DNA from: Chloroflexota bacterium
GTDB lineage: Bacteria > Chloroflexota > Anaerolineae > Anaerolineales > Villigracilaceae
Length of the DNA stretch: 64,000 bases
Reading direction: 5' to 3'
Assembly (NCBI GenBank): GCA_016234495.1
Contig: JACRBI010000044.1
Location: forward strand, 104,076-168,075
Every line of letters starts with the position of its first letter. Within the stretch, counting starts at the first letter, position 1. The position numbers were made by a program, and so were the translations under genes. Below, in pieces: positions 52,797 through 62,332 of the stretch. Below the pieces are notes generated by a model. That model was not told where the DNA came from. It saw nothing but the letters and a program-made list of their open reading frames with translations, and searched no databases.

Positions 52797-53540
52797 TTAA
52801 ACCGTCTCTTTCGGCACCCAGAGCTGGGCGTCTGTTTCGACAGCCATTGCCCCCGCTGACAGCATGTCCGCCGCGTCCTGCTCAGTCCACACACCGCCGG
52901 CGCCAATGATGGGAAGCCCGATCATCGCCGCCGAGCGGACGAGTTGCAGCGTGCGCGGAAACAACGACTGACCATACAATCTGCCAGTAATCAATTTTCC
53001 ATCACTCATCAACGCCCCACGCGGACATGCAATGCTGACCGCCGCCGCGCCGCCCTGAATCAATTTTGGCCCCAGCGACAAGACCTGCTCGGCAGGCAGA
53101 GAAAATATCAACGGCAATTCCCCGACACACATTTCCAAATTTAATAAAATAATATCGTCTGACAGGAGTGGCGCAAAACCCAGTTCAGCCGCTATCACGT
53201 TCTCGATGTTTTCGAGGCTTCTTACCATTTGCTGAGTTTCTTCCGGGCGGTCGGCCATCAGATTGACGATGATGGGCATGTCGGCGCGGTTCCAGCGCGC
53301 GCCGTGTTTTTTGATCACAGAAGGCAACCCGGGATTCGGCAGGCCGCTGTGTAGCAGGAATCCGCCGGGGAATTGGATCAATGCCGGTTGGGCAGCCGGC
53401 AGGCGCGGGCGCAGCGAGATCGGATTCGTGATGAACGCCCCAAATGAATCTAATGGCATCCCGTTGCGTGGGTCTGGCGCGAATCCCAATGATCCCGCCG
53501 CATTCATGATTGGTTTGCTAAAATAGAGGTCACGTTTCAT
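52797..53540 (-). CDS. Dihydroorotate dehydrogenase-like TIM-barrel protein
   Basis: 247 residues (254 if the ATG at 53561 is used). FSKPIMNAAGSLGF, FGAFITNPISLRPR, FPGGFLLHSGLPNPG, VSIACPRGALM and IIGAGGVWTEQDAADMLSAGAMAVE follow the order of PyrD-type FMN enzymes, but the family's NxSxPN-type catalytic segment is not evident, and no electron-transfer subunit gene is nearby. It is therefore called PyrD-like rather than PyrD. The shorter start avoids overlap with the divergent CoA transferase gene; the choice is uncertain. Confidence 0.65.
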   Translation of the reverse strand: MKRDLYFSKPIMNAAGSLGFAPDPRNGMPLDSFGAFITNPISLRPRLPAAQPALIQFPGGFLLHSGLPNPGLPSVIKKHGARWNRADMPIIVNLMADRPEETQQMVRSLENIENVIAAELGFAPLLSDDIILLNLEMCVGELPLIFSLPAEQVLSLGPKLIQGGAAAVSIACPRGALMSDGKLITGRLYGQSLFPRTLQLVRSAAMIGLPIIGAGGVWTEQDAADMLSAGAMAVETDAQLWVPKETV

Positions 53541-53555
53541 TTTGACAGGAGTCTC

Positions 53556-54701
53556 ATGCAACCCTTACAAGGAATTCGTGTGTTGGATTTGAGCCGCGTG
53601 CTCGCCGGCCCATATTGTACGATGGTTCTCGGCGACCTGGGCGCGGATGTGATCAAGGTTGAGCCGCCCGAAGGTGACGAGACGCGCGGTTGGGGGCCGC
53701 CGTTCGCGGAAGGGGAGAGCGCGTATTATTTGTGTGTCAACCGCAACAAGCGTGGAGTTGTAATCAACTTGAGATCCGATGAAGGCAAAAAGATTCTGCG
53801 CGATCTTGCGCTGCGAAGCGATGTGTTGGTGGAAAATTTCCGCCCGGGCACGCTGGAAAAATTTGGATTGGATTTTGCGACCTTGCATGAATTGAATCCG
53901 AAGTTGATCTATTGCTCGATCAGCGGCTTCGGGCAGACCGGTTCAATGAAGGATAAGCCCGGCTATGATTTTATGATTCAGGCGCTGGGCGGGTTGATGA
54001 GCATTACAGGCGTGCCGGATGGCGAGCCGATGAAAACAGGCGTGGCTGTTGTGGACTTGTTCGCCGGGCAGAATGCGGTCATTGCGATCCTTGCCGCGTT
54101 GCAGGCGCGGGCGTTGACCGGGCGTGGACAGCACCTCGATATTTCGTTGTTTGATTCGCAATTGGGCTGGCTGGCGAATGTGGCGAGTAATTATTTGATC
54201 TCCGGCAAACTTCCAAAGCGGCATGGCAACGCGCATGCGAATATTGTTCCGTATCAAAGTTTTCAAGCCAGTGACGGATGGTTCGCAATTGCCGTTGGCA
54301 ATGACCGTCAGTTCGTGAGGTTGTGTGATCTGCTCGGCCAACCTGAAATTGCTGCCGATGAAAGATTTGCCACAAATTCAGCGCGTGTGCAAAACCGCGC
54401 CGAGATCATCCCCTTGCTGGCCTCTATTTTCAAGGATACATCCGTTTCTGAGTGGCTAGCGAAGCTGGATGAAGCCCAAATCCCATGCGGGGCGATCCAA
54501 AACTTTGAGCAGGTCTTTTCGATGCCAAGTGTGAAAGAGCGCGAGATGCTGGTGAAGATGAATCATCCCACCATTGGCAAACTGCCCCTGGTCGGTTCGC
54601 CGTTGAAGATGAGCGATACGCCGGTCGAGTACCGCCTCCCTCCGCCGTTGATGGGGGAGCATACTGAGGATGTGTTAAGGGAGCTGGGATATGGGGAGTG
54701 A
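53556..54701 (+). CDS. CaiB/BaiF family (class III) CoA transferase
   Basis: 381 residues with the interlocked-ring family's hallmarks: PLQGIRVLDLSRVLAGPYCTMVLGDLGADVIKVEPP at the N-terminus (region 2-37), NRNKRGVVINLRS, DVLVENFRPGTLEKFGLD, GFGQTG, and the catalytic Asp in PGYDFMIQALGGLMSITG. It moves CoA between carboxylic acids, for example in formyl-, carnitine- or succinyl-CoA chemistry; the substrate pair is not determinable. AGGAG precedes ATG 53556. It is divergent from the PyrD-like gene. Confidence 0.92.
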   Translation: MQPLQGIRVLDLSRVLAGPYCTMVLGDLGADVIKVEPPEGDETRGWGPPFAEGESAYYLCVNRNKRGVVINLRSDEGKKILRDLALRSDVLVENFRPGTLEKFGLDFATLHELNPKLIYCSISGFGQTGSMKDKPGYDFMIQALGGLMSITGVPDGEPMKTGVAVVDLFAGQNAVIAILAALQARALTGRGQHLDISLFDSQLGWLANVASNYLISGKLPKRHGNAHANIVPYQSFQASDGWFAIAVGNDRQFVRLCDLLGQPEIAADERFATNSARVQNRAEIIPLLASIFKDTSVSEWLAKLDEAQIPCGAIQNFEQVFSMPSVKEREMLVKMNHPTIGKLPLVGSPLKMSDTPVEYRLPPPLMGEHTEDVLRELGYGE

Positions 54702-54806
54702 AAAGTGGATATAATGCTCGCAGGATAAGAGGCTTGCACAGCCTGCTGTATAAACCATCGTTGGGCGTTTCCTTTACAGAGCCAAAAGTTAAGAGGAGTT
54801 TTACCA

Positions 54807-55166
54807 ATGAATAACAAGTCTAGCGATCGGGTTTTTGGATATATATTTGCAAATATATATCCACTGTACATTCAAAAAGCGGAGCGCAAGAATCGCACGA
54901 AAGAGGAAGTTGACCAGGTCATCTGCTGGTTGACCGGCTATAGCCGGGCGGGATTACAGCAGCAAATTGAACAGGAAAACGATTTTGAAACCTTTTTTGC
55001 TCAAGCCCCAGCCTTTCACCCGGGGAGTTTGCTGATCAAAGGCGTGGTGTGCGGCGTCCGCGTGGAGGAAATAGAAGATCCGTTGATGCAAAAAATTCGC
55101 TTTTTGGACAAGCTGATTGATGAACTCGCAAAAGGAAAAGCGATGGAGAAGATTCTCCGGCAATAG
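54807..55166 (+). CDS. DUF2200 family protein
   Basis: 119 residues. [38 protein letters not shown] and the later [42 protein letters not shown] (regions 8-46 and 70-112) match the DUF2200 family, small soluble proteins of unknown function with a YdhG-like alpha-beta fold. AGAGGAG precedes the ATG. It is monocistronic. No partner suggests a role. Confidence 0.87.
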   Translation: MNNKSSDRVFGYIFANIYPLYIQKAERKNRTKEEVDQVICWLTGYSRAGLQQQIEQENDFETFFAQAPAFHPGSLLIKGVVCGVRVEEIEDPLMQKIRFLDKLIDELAKGKAMEKILRQ

Positions 55167-55236
55167 GTCGCTAGCTATGCGTTGCCTTAACCCCATATTT
55201 GAGTTTTAGTGTGATTGAAAAGAAATAAGAGGCAAT

Positions 55237-56628
55237 ATGACTAAGCCTAAGAAAATATTTCTGTTTGTTTTTGCTCTATTTGCCGTGGCACTGAATATTT
55301 CCCTGTACATTTGGAATCAATCACTAAAAGCATCAGAAATCCCGTACCTGGTGAACACTCATGTAGATAGAATTGCCTTTGATGGACGAGGGCAGGTTTG
55401 GGTATACGGAGACGGAAAACTCAGTGTTTACAAGGATGGCGCGCTTGTTCAGGTTTTCACTAAGAAAGATTCGCCTGCATTGGGAGGAAATCTCTGGGAG
55501 TTGGAAGTAGATAATAAGGGAAGAACTTGGGTTGCTACACAGGGATATGAAAGAACTGTCGACTTGGCTGTTTTCAATGGAACAAAATGGTCAACAGTTT
55601 TCCCCCTTTCAGACTCAGTTAATTCAGAAAGGGCTCTTGGTATATATGCCCTTGCTATTGATGCTCAAGGTAGGGCATGGGTCGGAGTTGAAGAACAGGG
55701 GTTGTATATTATTAACGGCGATATCTGGAAACACTATACAGCAGACAACTCTGATTTACTAAGTAACACTGTGGATACTATCGTTTTTGATAATCAAGGG
55801 CGGGCATGGCTGGGAACTCAGGGTGGAGGTTTAAATATTTTCGATGGTGAAGTTTGGCAGACTTTTACTAATAAAAATTCCCCGCTACTTGGTGTATTAG
55901 TTGGCGCGATTGCTTTTGACCATCAAGGTCAAGCATGGATTGCTTCAACGGGACAGGCAAGCGGAGGAATCAATATTTTTGATGGCGAGACTTGGGTGAG
56001 CTACCCGGGGGATGGTGATTTCTTGGATATTGATATTGATGGGCGGGGGCGGGTTTGGGCAATGAGGGGATTTGATCAAGGTATAGTAGTTTTCGATGGA
56101 AAGACGAAAAAGTATTTTTTTGATCCCTTTCATTTATCGGTTGGCCAAATTGGAGGAATGCTAACGGCTGATGAAAATGGAAATATCTGGATTCCCACTG
56201 AGAATGGGGTGGTCATCATTCTCCCTGATTCACCGCAGCCGATATCTTTTGCAGCAAGTATATTGAGCATTATTGTTACAACAAATGGCTTGATTTATTT
56301 AACAACTTTGTTGATGGTAATTTGGCTGTGCGTTGCTGTAAATGTGTGGCGCAGTATAGGGTTTAGCCTGCTCGGTCTTCCAATTTACCTTGGTTGGATT
56401 ATCATGCATAATCAGCGATTGAGCCAGTTTGATTTTTCTCTATTTAATACTTACTTCTTTATCAACCCTGGAGTTGTCGGGACAATCGCGGGAATAATTG
56501 GAGGCTGCTTAGATATCTTTTTAGCAAAACGGGGAAGTGACAAGCGAACAAGATGGGGTTTAGTAGGATTAGTTATTGGCTCAGGACTTAGTTTTTGCTT
56601 TATGGTAGTTGCAAATATGGCACAATAG
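55237..56628 (+). CDS. Membrane-anchored beta-propeller protein (two-component regulator propeller repeats)
   Basis: 463 residues. An N-terminal membrane segment (about 5-24) precedes at least six repeats of the form [LI].[FVI]D..G..W[VI]......[LI].[VI][FY][DN]G..W, the two-component-regulator propeller repeat also seen in hybrid sensor periplasmic domains. Examples are IAFDGRGQVWVYG, IVFDNQGRAWLGTQGGG and IAFDHQGQAWIAS. Three or four membrane helices follow (about 345-460). There is no kinase domain, so it may be a truncated sensor or a stand-alone ligand-binding protein. AT-rich compared with neighbours. Confidence 0.82.
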   Translation: MTKPKKIFLFVFALFAVALNISLYIWNQSLKASEIPYLVNTHVDRIAFDGRGQVWVYGDGKLSVYKDGALVQVFTKKDSPALGGNLWELEVDNKGRTWVATQGYERTVDLAVFNGTKWSTVFPLSDSVNSERALGIYALAIDAQGRAWVGVEEQGLYIINGDIWKHYTADNSDLLSNTVDTIVFDNQGRAWLGTQGGGLNIFDGEVWQTFTNKNSPLLGVLVGAIAFDHQGQAWIASTGQASGGINIFDGETWVSYPGDGDFLDIDIDGRGRVWAMRGFDQGIVVFDGKTKKYFFDPFHLSVGQIGGMLTADENGNIWIPTENGVVIILPDSPQPISFAASILSIIVTTNGLIYLTTLLMVIWLCVAVNVWRSIGFSLLGLPIYLGWIIMHNQRLSQFDFSLFNTYFFINPGVVGTIAGIIGGCLDIFLAKRGSDKRTRWGLVGLVIGSGLSFCFMVVANMAQ

Positions 56629-56725
56629 CGACTAAGAATGTTTATTGAATTCGTAAACAATGAAGAAAGCTAAGATCGTATGTGTAAAATAAGCCCCACA
56701 AATCCCGCGCTGGACGCTGTGGATT

Positions 56726-56764
56726 CTAAAAACCCTCCGGGTGCATTACGCACTCGGAGGGTTT
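56726..56764 (-). terminator. Intrinsic terminator after the NADP-oxidoreductase gene
   Basis: On the minus strand AAACCCTCCGAGTG and CACCCGGAGGGTTT pair around a short loop and are followed by TTTAG. Confidence 0.8.
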
Positions 56765-56769
56765 GTTTC

Positions 56770-58083
56770 TCAAACTGTTTCCATCAACCCCATTGCCAGA
56801 AGCATCTCTTCGTTACTGGCGAACTTGAATTCTGCAAGCCCGCGTTTTCTGGCTTCTTCGGCTTCGACCGCTTCAAGCCGTTTGACGTCATCTTTTGTGA
56901 TGACGGGCTTGCTCAACCCTTTTAGCTTTGCAGTGACCGCGTCCGCGCCGGCATTGACCGGCTGGCGGGTCTGCAAAAATTGGAGGATGGCTTTGGCGGC
57001 GTTCATCCCGTCCTTGCGCGCGTAACCGACCAGGCCCTCGCTGGCTTTGCGTGACCATCCGCCGACAAAGATTCCTTCAACGGTGGATTCGTAGGAAACG
57101 CCTTCCACAGGGAATTTCGGTTCCTTGTTCTTGATGAACTCATTCCATTCAGTCGGCAGGCCAAAGGATTCATCCACTTTGTCGCCGATGGCAAAGATGA
57201 CTGTGTCCACATCGAGCGTGCGTTTGACGCCTGTTCCCTTTGCGCTGATCTTGCCGTCTTTTTCAGTGAGGATGTTATCTTCCACTTCCAATTGAGTCAA
57301 CATGCCGTTCTCGCCGAACATGGCTGTGGGCGAGGCGAGGAAGTCAAAATGGAATTTCGCGTGGCTGGTCTTGGGGTCTGCTTTCGCGAGAGAATCTAAA
57401 ATCTTTTGCCGACCAGTTTGCAGGTCATGATTGATCGCTTTCACAGCCGGCGTCACTCTCGCCAACTCCTTTTCAAATTCATCCAAATCCAGATATGAGA
57501 TCAGACGCTTTGCTTCTTCTTTGGTGAAGTTGACTTCGTTCGGGCCGCGCCGCACAACTGCGATGACCTCATCCGCGTTTTGCACGTTGATGAGATGCCG
57601 CGCAATATCCACCATCACATTACCCGCGCCGATGATGGCGCAGCGTTTTCCAAAGCGGAAATTTTTCTGGCTGAACGGCGGAAGGTTGTTGTAAAAATAA
57701 ACAACCTCCTTGGCGTGATATACGCCTTCGAGTTCCTCGCCGGGCAGACCCAGCCATTTGGTGCCCTGCGCGCCCGCGCTGACAAGAATCGCGTCGAAGC
57801 CAAGCCCGCGCAATTCATCCAGCGTGATGTCGCCATTGTTTCCGACGACGACATTCCCGTAATATTCAAGGTTTGGGTTTTCCAACGCCCCGCGGAATTG
57901 CTTGCGCAAGCCCTCTTTCATTACGTGCTTTTCGGGGTAAATACCGTACTCCGCCAAACCGCCGGGTTTAATATCCCGATTGAATACCGCAACCCGCACG
58001 CCCTGATTGGCCAATTCGCGCGCGCCGAACAAGCCGGCCGGCCCCGCGCCTACCACTGCTACAGAATATGTTTTTTCACTCAT
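56770..58083 (-). CDS. FAD-dependent ferredoxin-NADP reductase-like oxidoreductase
   Basis: 437 residues. VAVVGAGPAGLFGARELANQGVRVAVF is the FAD-binding motif (8-34), GGLAEYGIYPEKHVMKEGLRKQ is the segment shared with GltD and adrenodoxin reductase, CAIIGAGNVMVDIARHL is the NADP-binding motif (about 163-179) and AIGDKVDESFGLP and VGGWSRKASEGLVGYARKDG complete the fold. No Fe-S cluster domain is fused. ATG 58083 is chosen: GGAGGAAG lies in front of it, unlike the ATG at 58107. It probably passes electrons between NADPH and a ferredoxin; GltB is not nearby. Confidence 0.85.
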   Translation of the reverse strand: MSEKTYSVAVVGAGPAGLFGARELANQGVRVAVFNRDIKPGGLAEYGIYPEKHVMKEGLRKQFRGALENPNLEYYGNVVVGNNGDITLDELRGLGFDAILVSAGAQGTKWLGLPGEELEGVYHAKEVVYFYNNLPPFSQKNFRFGKRCAIIGAGNVMVDIARHLINVQNADEVIAVVRRGPNEVNFTKEEAKRLISYLDLDEFEKELARVTPAVKAINHDLQTGRQKILDSLAKADPKTSHAKFHFDFLASPTAMFGENGMLTQLEVEDNILTEKDGKISAKGTGVKRTLDVDTVIFAIGDKVDESFGLPTEWNEFIKNKEPKFPVEGVSYESTVEGIFVGGWSRKASEGLVGYARKDGMNAAKAILQFLQTRQPVNAGADAVTAKLKGLSKPVITKDDVKRLEAVEAEEARKRGLAEFKFASNEEMLLAMGLMETV

Positions 58084-58330
58084 TGCTTCCTCCATCAATT
58101 CAGACAAAAACGGTGTGATTATATTGACTTATTCAACAACTTACAACCCGCGCGAAGGAATTCTCATGTCGTTTTTAATATTGCCATACCATTCAAGTCG
58201 ATAAAAATTTGCAAAGGTTACTGACGGGCGCATTAGACCTTTGTGAGAACCTGGGTGATAGCCCGCGCGTATCTGTGCTAATATATATAAAAAATAGCAT
58301 TAATGAAGCCCTTTTTCAATAGGAGTCTCC

Positions 58331-59104
58331 ATGACCAATGACCCAAAAAATGACCCGGCCGCGCGAATGCGAAAGCTGACTGGAAACTTATCCCCGCTTG
58401 CGCGCCTTCCTAAAAAAGGCGACGCAGCTTCGTCATTTGATGATGACAACGGCCGAGCAGAATCATCCACCCCGGCAGCGGATCAATCCTCGCCCGGGCC
58501 TGCTTCGGGTTTCAAGGGGCGTAAGTTTAACTTTGGGCCTCCGCTCTGGACCATCGCCAGTGTCATTTCACTGACTGTCAACGTGATCCTGGCTGTTCTT
58601 CTTTATTCAGCCTGGGCGAACATCCCAACCATTGATGTCAGCGGAGTTAAGGCAAGCGTCACAGATATGGGTGCGGGACTGCTTGGCGGCTTGTATACAA
58701 ATTTTGAAAAGATGGACCGCGCTCACATCATAAAGACGATCCCCGTGCAAACCACGATTCCCGTCAAGTTTGACCTGCCCATCAATCAGCAAACGAACGT
58801 GATTTTGAGTCAGGATGTGACGATTGACAACGCGCTTGTCACCGTGCGTACCGGCGGATTGAACATCACAAGAGCGTTAACGACCATCGTCCTGCCGCAG
58901 GGAACGAACCTGCCGATTGTGCTAAACTTGACCGTCCCTGTGGAAACCACCGTGCCCGTCTCCTTGAATGTGGAAGTGGATATTCCCCTGAGCGAAACGC
59001 AATTGCATGAGCCGTTCGTTGGGTTGCGTCAGGTAGTGGAGCCTTTCTATTGCATGATCAATCCGTTTGCGCAAAATTTGGATGGACAGTTGTTTTGTAA
59101 ATAA
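58331..59104 (+). CDS. Single-pass membrane protein of unknown function
   Basis: 257 residues: a disordered polar N-terminal part (1-72), one transmembrane helix (about 73-94) and an extracytoplasmic domain rich in alternating Thr/Val/Pro strands such as IPVQTTIPVKFDLPI, LPIVLNLTVPVETTVPVSL and VEVDIPLSETQLHEPFVGL. Two Cys occur near the C-terminus. The IPV.TTIPV pattern recurs and looks like a beta-strand repeat. AGGAG lies before the ATG. It is not recognised; the peptidase pair downstream may or may not be related. Confidence 0.7.
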   Translation: MTNDPKNDPAARMRKLTGNLSPLARLPKKGDAASSFDDDNGRAESSTPAADQSSPGPASGFKGRKFNFGPPLWTIASVISLTVNVILAVLLYSAWANIPTIDVSGVKASVTDMGAGLLGGLYTNFEKMDRAHIIKTIPVQTTIPVKFDLPINQQTNVILSQDVTIDNALVTVRTGGLNITRALTTIVLPQGTNLPIVLNLTVPVETTVPVSLNVEVDIPLSETQLHEPFVGLRQVVEPFYCMINPFAQNLDGQLFCK

Positions 59105-59117
59105 TTAACTTCCCGCA

Positions 59118-59221
59118 ATGTCGTTGCGAGCCGCCACTCTTGACCTTTGGCGGCGAAGCAATCTCTGTATCTGCGAGGAGATTGCTTCGGGCGAAGAGCA
59201 AGTGCGCCCTCGCAACGACAT
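59118..59221. repeat. Palindromic element with ATGTCGTTGCGAG ends, intergenic copy
   Basis: Perfect 13-base terminal inverted repeats (59118-59130 and 59209-59221) enclose GAAGCAATCTC and GAGATTGCTTCG in opposite orientation. It is the intergenic counterpart of the copy inside the epimerase gene. Confidence 0.9.
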
Positions 59222-59274
59222 GGTTCGATGGCAGGTGACAGTCATCAAACAGACATACCGCATTTTGGAGATAA

Positions 59275-60537
59275 ATGACAAATCAGATCACACAGACCAC
59301 CCTTAAGAACGGCATGAAGGTCATGCTGAAAGAGATCCATACCGCGCCTATCATTTCATCGTGGGTGTGGTACCGCGTCGGCTCGAAAGACGAACCGACC
59401 GGCAAGACCGGCATCTCGCACTGGACGGAGCACATGCAATTCAAGGGGACGAAAAAATTCCCCGCGAATATTTTGGATAAAGCCATCTCACGCGAAGGCG
59501 GCAGATGGAATGCATCCACCTCGCATGATTCAACCCGCTATTTTGAAACCATGCCGGCCGACAAGATTGACCTCGCCCTGCGCCTCGAAGCAGACCGCAT
59601 GGTCAACAGCAACTACAATAAAAAGGAAGTCGCTTCTGAGCGCACGGTCATTATTTCGGAGCGCGAAGGTCACGAAAATGAGCCGATGTTCAGGCTGAGT
59701 GAGGCAGTTCAGAATACCGCATTCCATGTGCATCCATATCGCCATGAGATCATCGGTGATATGGCCGACCTGCACACCATCACGCGCGATGACCTGTACG
59801 AGCACTATCGAACATATTACGTCCCGAACAATGCGGTGCTTTGCATGGCGGGTGATTTCGAGTCCAGGACAATGCTAAAGCGCATCAGGGAATTATTTGA
59901 GCCGATTCCAAAAGGAGCGATACCGCCCCGTCTTGTTCGCCCCGAGCCTGAACAAAAGGGCGAAGTGCGGCTATCTGTGGAAGGTCCCGGTGAAACGGCG
60001 TTTATTCAAATTGCCTATCGTTTCCCGCAAGCCACGCATCCGGATTACTTTCCGCTGCAAGTGTTAGACAGCCTGCTTGGCGGAGCCAGCGGCCTTTCCT
60101 ATAAAACATCACGGCTATACCGCGCGCTGGTGGATAAGGAGTATGCAGTGGATGTATCGGGCTGGTCGGAAGCAACGATCGACCCGTATCTTTACCGCAT
60201 CACCATCACCAATCACCCGCAGCGCAAACCCGAAGAGTCGCTAGCCGCGCTGGATGCAGAGATACAAAACATTCAAAATGTTTTGGTGTCACCTGATGAG
60301 ATCAAACGCGCGGTCAAGCAGGCGCGGGCTGTTTTTGCCTATGGCAGCGAGAACATCACCAGTCAGGCTTTCTGGATGGGGTACGTGGAAATGTTTTCAT
60401 CGTATGATTGGTTCACAACCTATCTGGACAAACTAGCCAAGGTCACGCCGCAGGAAGTTCAACGCGTGGCGCAGAAATATCTCCAGCCCAAGAGCCGCGT
60501 GATCGGCACATACATTCCGAAAGGCGTGGAGGCATAA
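59275..60537 (+). CDS. M16 zinc peptidase (active subunit)
   Basis: 420 residues. The inverted zinc motif HWTEH (49-53) with the distal Glu129 (TVIISEREGHENEP) shows a complete M16 active site. GGRWNASTSHDSTRYFETMP and the second-half VEGPGETAFIQIAYRFP are family-typical. It starts inside the gap after the repeat and ends one base before the next gene, whose product lacks the zinc motif, so the two likely form a heterodimeric M16B peptidase as known for other paired genes. No signal peptide is seen, so it is probably cytoplasmic. Confidence 0.93.
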   Translation: MTNQITQTTLKNGMKVMLKEIHTAPIISSWVWYRVGSKDEPTGKTGISHWTEHMQFKGTKKFPANILDKAISREGGRWNASTSHDSTRYFETMPADKIDLALRLEADRMVNSNYNKKEVASERTVIISEREGHENEPMFRLSEAVQNTAFHVHPYRHEIIGDMADLHTITRDDLYEHYRTYYVPNNAVLCMAGDFESRTMLKRIRELFEPIPKGAIPPRLVRPEPEQKGEVRLSVEGPGETAFIQIAYRFPQATHPDYFPLQVLDSLLGGASGLSYKTSRLYRALVDKEYAVDVSGWSEATIDPYLYRITITNHPQRKPEESLAALDAEIQNIQNVLVSPDEIKRAVKQARAVFAYGSENITSQAFWMGYVEMFSSYDWFTTYLDKLAKVTPQEVQRVAQKYLQPKSRVIGTYIPKGVEA

Positions 60538-61824
60538 ATGGCAAAGCGAATCATAAAATCAGCAAAACCATCCCTGCCCGGCCCGGATGATATTTACCGC
60601 GCGACGCTGTCCAACGGCATCACTGTGCTGGCGCGTTCCAGTTTCGACAGCCCCTCCATCAGCATGGGTGGATACATCCCCGCGGGCGCAATCTTTGAAA
60701 GCGATGAAAAACTCGGTCTCGCAGATTTTGTCGCATCCTCTCTGATGCGCGGCACGCAAACGCGCACATTCGACGCCATCTATAACGAGCTTGAATCTGT
60801 CGGCGCGAGTATGGGGTTTGACTCCGGCGTTCACAACGTCAGCTTTGGCGGCCGCACGCTTGTTGAAGATCTTCCGCTTTTACTGCGCCTGCTTTCAGAG
60901 TCTCTGCAAACGCCGATCTTTCCCGCAAACGAAGTTGAAAAACTTCGCGCGCAATTATTGACCGGCCTTGCCATCCGCGCGCAGGATACATCGGATGTGG
61001 CCGCGCTGGCCTTTGACCGCATGTTGTTCAACGATCATCCTTACGGCAGGCCAAGCGATGGGTTTGTGGAAACGATCCAGTCCATTACCAAAAAGGATAT
61101 GGAGGAATTTCACCGCGTCCACTTCGGACCGAGGGGCATGGTCATTGCAATCGTGGGCGCGATCGAGCCTGAGAAAGCTGCCGCAGAGGTTGAGCGTGTC
61201 CTCGGAGGCTGGCAGGTTCCAGGTCAGGCAGGAGCCGTTGAACTTCCTCCGCATAAACCGGTTAGGAAGACCATCAAACATCATCACCCGCTGGCAGGTA
61301 AGTCGCAATCCGATCTGGTAATTGGCATGATTGGCCCGCGCCGAAAAGACCCTGAATATATGCCGGCATCTTTGGGCAATTCCATTCTTGGCCAGTTTGG
61401 CATGATGGGGCGGATCGGTGATGTGGTGCGCGAGAAATCCGGGCTGGCCTATTACGCGTCATCCAGCCTGAATGCTGGTACCGGCCCTGGAACCTGGGAG
61501 GTGAGCGCGGGGGTGAACCCGAAAAATTTAAAGAAGGCGATTGGCTTGATCGAAAATGAATTGCGGCGTTTTATTAAGAGCGGCGTGACTAAAGCAGAGC
61601 TTGCCGACAGCCAGGCGAATTACATTGGGCGTTTGCCGCTTTCACTTGAATCGAATAGCGGTGTCGCCAATGCGATCATTAATATCGAGCGGTATGATCT
61701 CGGCCTCGATTTTTATCAGAGATATGAAGGGCTGGTGCGCAATGTGACCCGCGCCGATGTATTGGAAACCGCGCGCAAATATATCGACCCTGATCGTTTG
61801 GTGATCGCAACTGCGGGTCCTTAA
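60538..61824 (+). CDS. M16 peptidase-like protein (non-catalytic subunit)
   Basis: 428 residues with the M16 fold, but the zinc motif position reads LADFVASSLMRGT in place of HxxEH, so it cannot bind zinc. GASMGFDSGVHNVSFGGRTLVEDLPLLLRLLSE and YGRPSDG follow the family. It begins directly after the stop of the catalytic partner (60537/60538), consistent with equimolar translation. Role: substrate binding in the heterodimer, by analogy with paired M16B proteins. Confidence 0.93.
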   Translation: MAKRIIKSAKPSLPGPDDIYRATLSNGITVLARSSFDSPSISMGGYIPAGAIFESDEKLGLADFVASSLMRGTQTRTFDAIYNELESVGASMGFDSGVHNVSFGGRTLVEDLPLLLRLLSESLQTPIFPANEVEKLRAQLLTGLAIRAQDTSDVAALAFDRMLFNDHPYGRPSDGFVETIQSITKKDMEEFHRVHFGPRGMVIAIVGAIEPEKAAAEVERVLGGWQVPGQAGAVELPPHKPVRKTIKHHHPLAGKSQSDLVIGMIGPRRKDPEYMPASLGNSILGQFGMMGRIGDVVREKSGLAYYASSSLNAGTGPGTWEVSAGVNPKNLKKAIGLIENELRRFIKSGVTKAELADSQANYIGRLPLSLESNSGVANAIINIERYDLGLDFYQRYEGLVRNVTRADVLETARKYIDPDRLVIATAGP

Positions 61825-61830
61825 ACCATA

Positions 61831-61863
61831 AGATGACAGTCACTTCTCAAGTGACTGTCATCT
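61831..61863. repeat. Perfect palindrome AGATGACAGTCACTT
   Basis: 15-base arms AGATGACAGTCACTT / AAGTGACTGTCATCT around CTC, between the M16 pair and acpS. It may act as a transcription stop, but no T-run follows on the plus strand. Confidence 0.85.
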
Positions 61864-61871
61864 GTTATTTT

Positions 61872-62237
61872 ATGAAACTTGCCACTGGCGTTGACCTGGT
61901 TGACATTGACCGCATCCGTGAAGCGATTGAGCGCCACGGAGAAAGATTTATTGCGCGCATTTTTACTGAAACAGAACAGCGTGAGTGCGGCGGGCGGATC
62001 GAATCGCTGGCGGCGCGGTTTGCGGCAAAAGAAGCGGCGGCGAAGGCTTTGGGTTGCGGCATCGGTGATGTGAGCTGGCTGGAGATTGAAATTAAAGGTG
62101 ACGAGAATCGCGCGCCGCATTTATATTTGTCAGGCGCTGCGGAGGAAAAGGCAAAGGAAAAAGGACTGTCGAACTGGGCTGTGAGTTTGAGTCATACGGG
62201 GAGTCAGGCGATTGCGTTTGTGGCGGCGATGGAGTAG
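61872..62237 (+). CDS. acpS: Holo-[acyl-carrier-protein] synthase
   Basis: 121 residues. ATGVDLVDIDRIREAI carries the conserved Asp8 and RFAAKEAAAKALG the conserved Glu and Lys of the 4'-phosphopantetheinyl transferase fold; WAVSLSHTGSQAIAFV is the C-terminal motif. It transfers phosphopantetheine from CoA to acyl carrier protein. ATG 61872 gives the family's N-terminus; the longer frame upstream is the palindrome. coaBC, which makes the CoA precursor, is elsewhere in the window. Confidence 0.95.
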   Translation: MKLATGVDLVDIDRIREAIERHGERFIARIFTETEQRECGGRIESLAARFAAKEAAAKALGCGIGDVSWLEIEIKGDENRAPHLYLSGAAEEKAKEKGLSNWAVSLSHTGSQAIAFVAAME

Positions 62238-62249
62238 AAGCCCTAAACC

Positions 62250-62287
62250 AAAAAAGAACATCCCGCGGCCGGTATCTGCGGGATGTT
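62250..62287 (-). terminator. Intrinsic terminator after the small hypothetical gene
   Basis: On the minus strand AACATCCCGC / GCGGGATGTT (10-base stem, 11-base loop) followed by CTTTTTTGG. Confidence 0.8.
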
Positions 62288-62332
62288 TGGTAAGGATAGC
62301 TGAGATACAGGAATGGCGGCTACATCTCAATC

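Noticed and set aside
52797..53540. Calling the PyrD-like protein a true dihydroorotate dehydrogenase
   Set aside because: Fold segments match, but the catalytic segment is not evident and no pyrimidine genes are nearby.
59118..59306. Short plus-strand frame of 62 codons
   Set aside because: It falls within the palindromic element and ends inside the peptidase gene; not protein-like.
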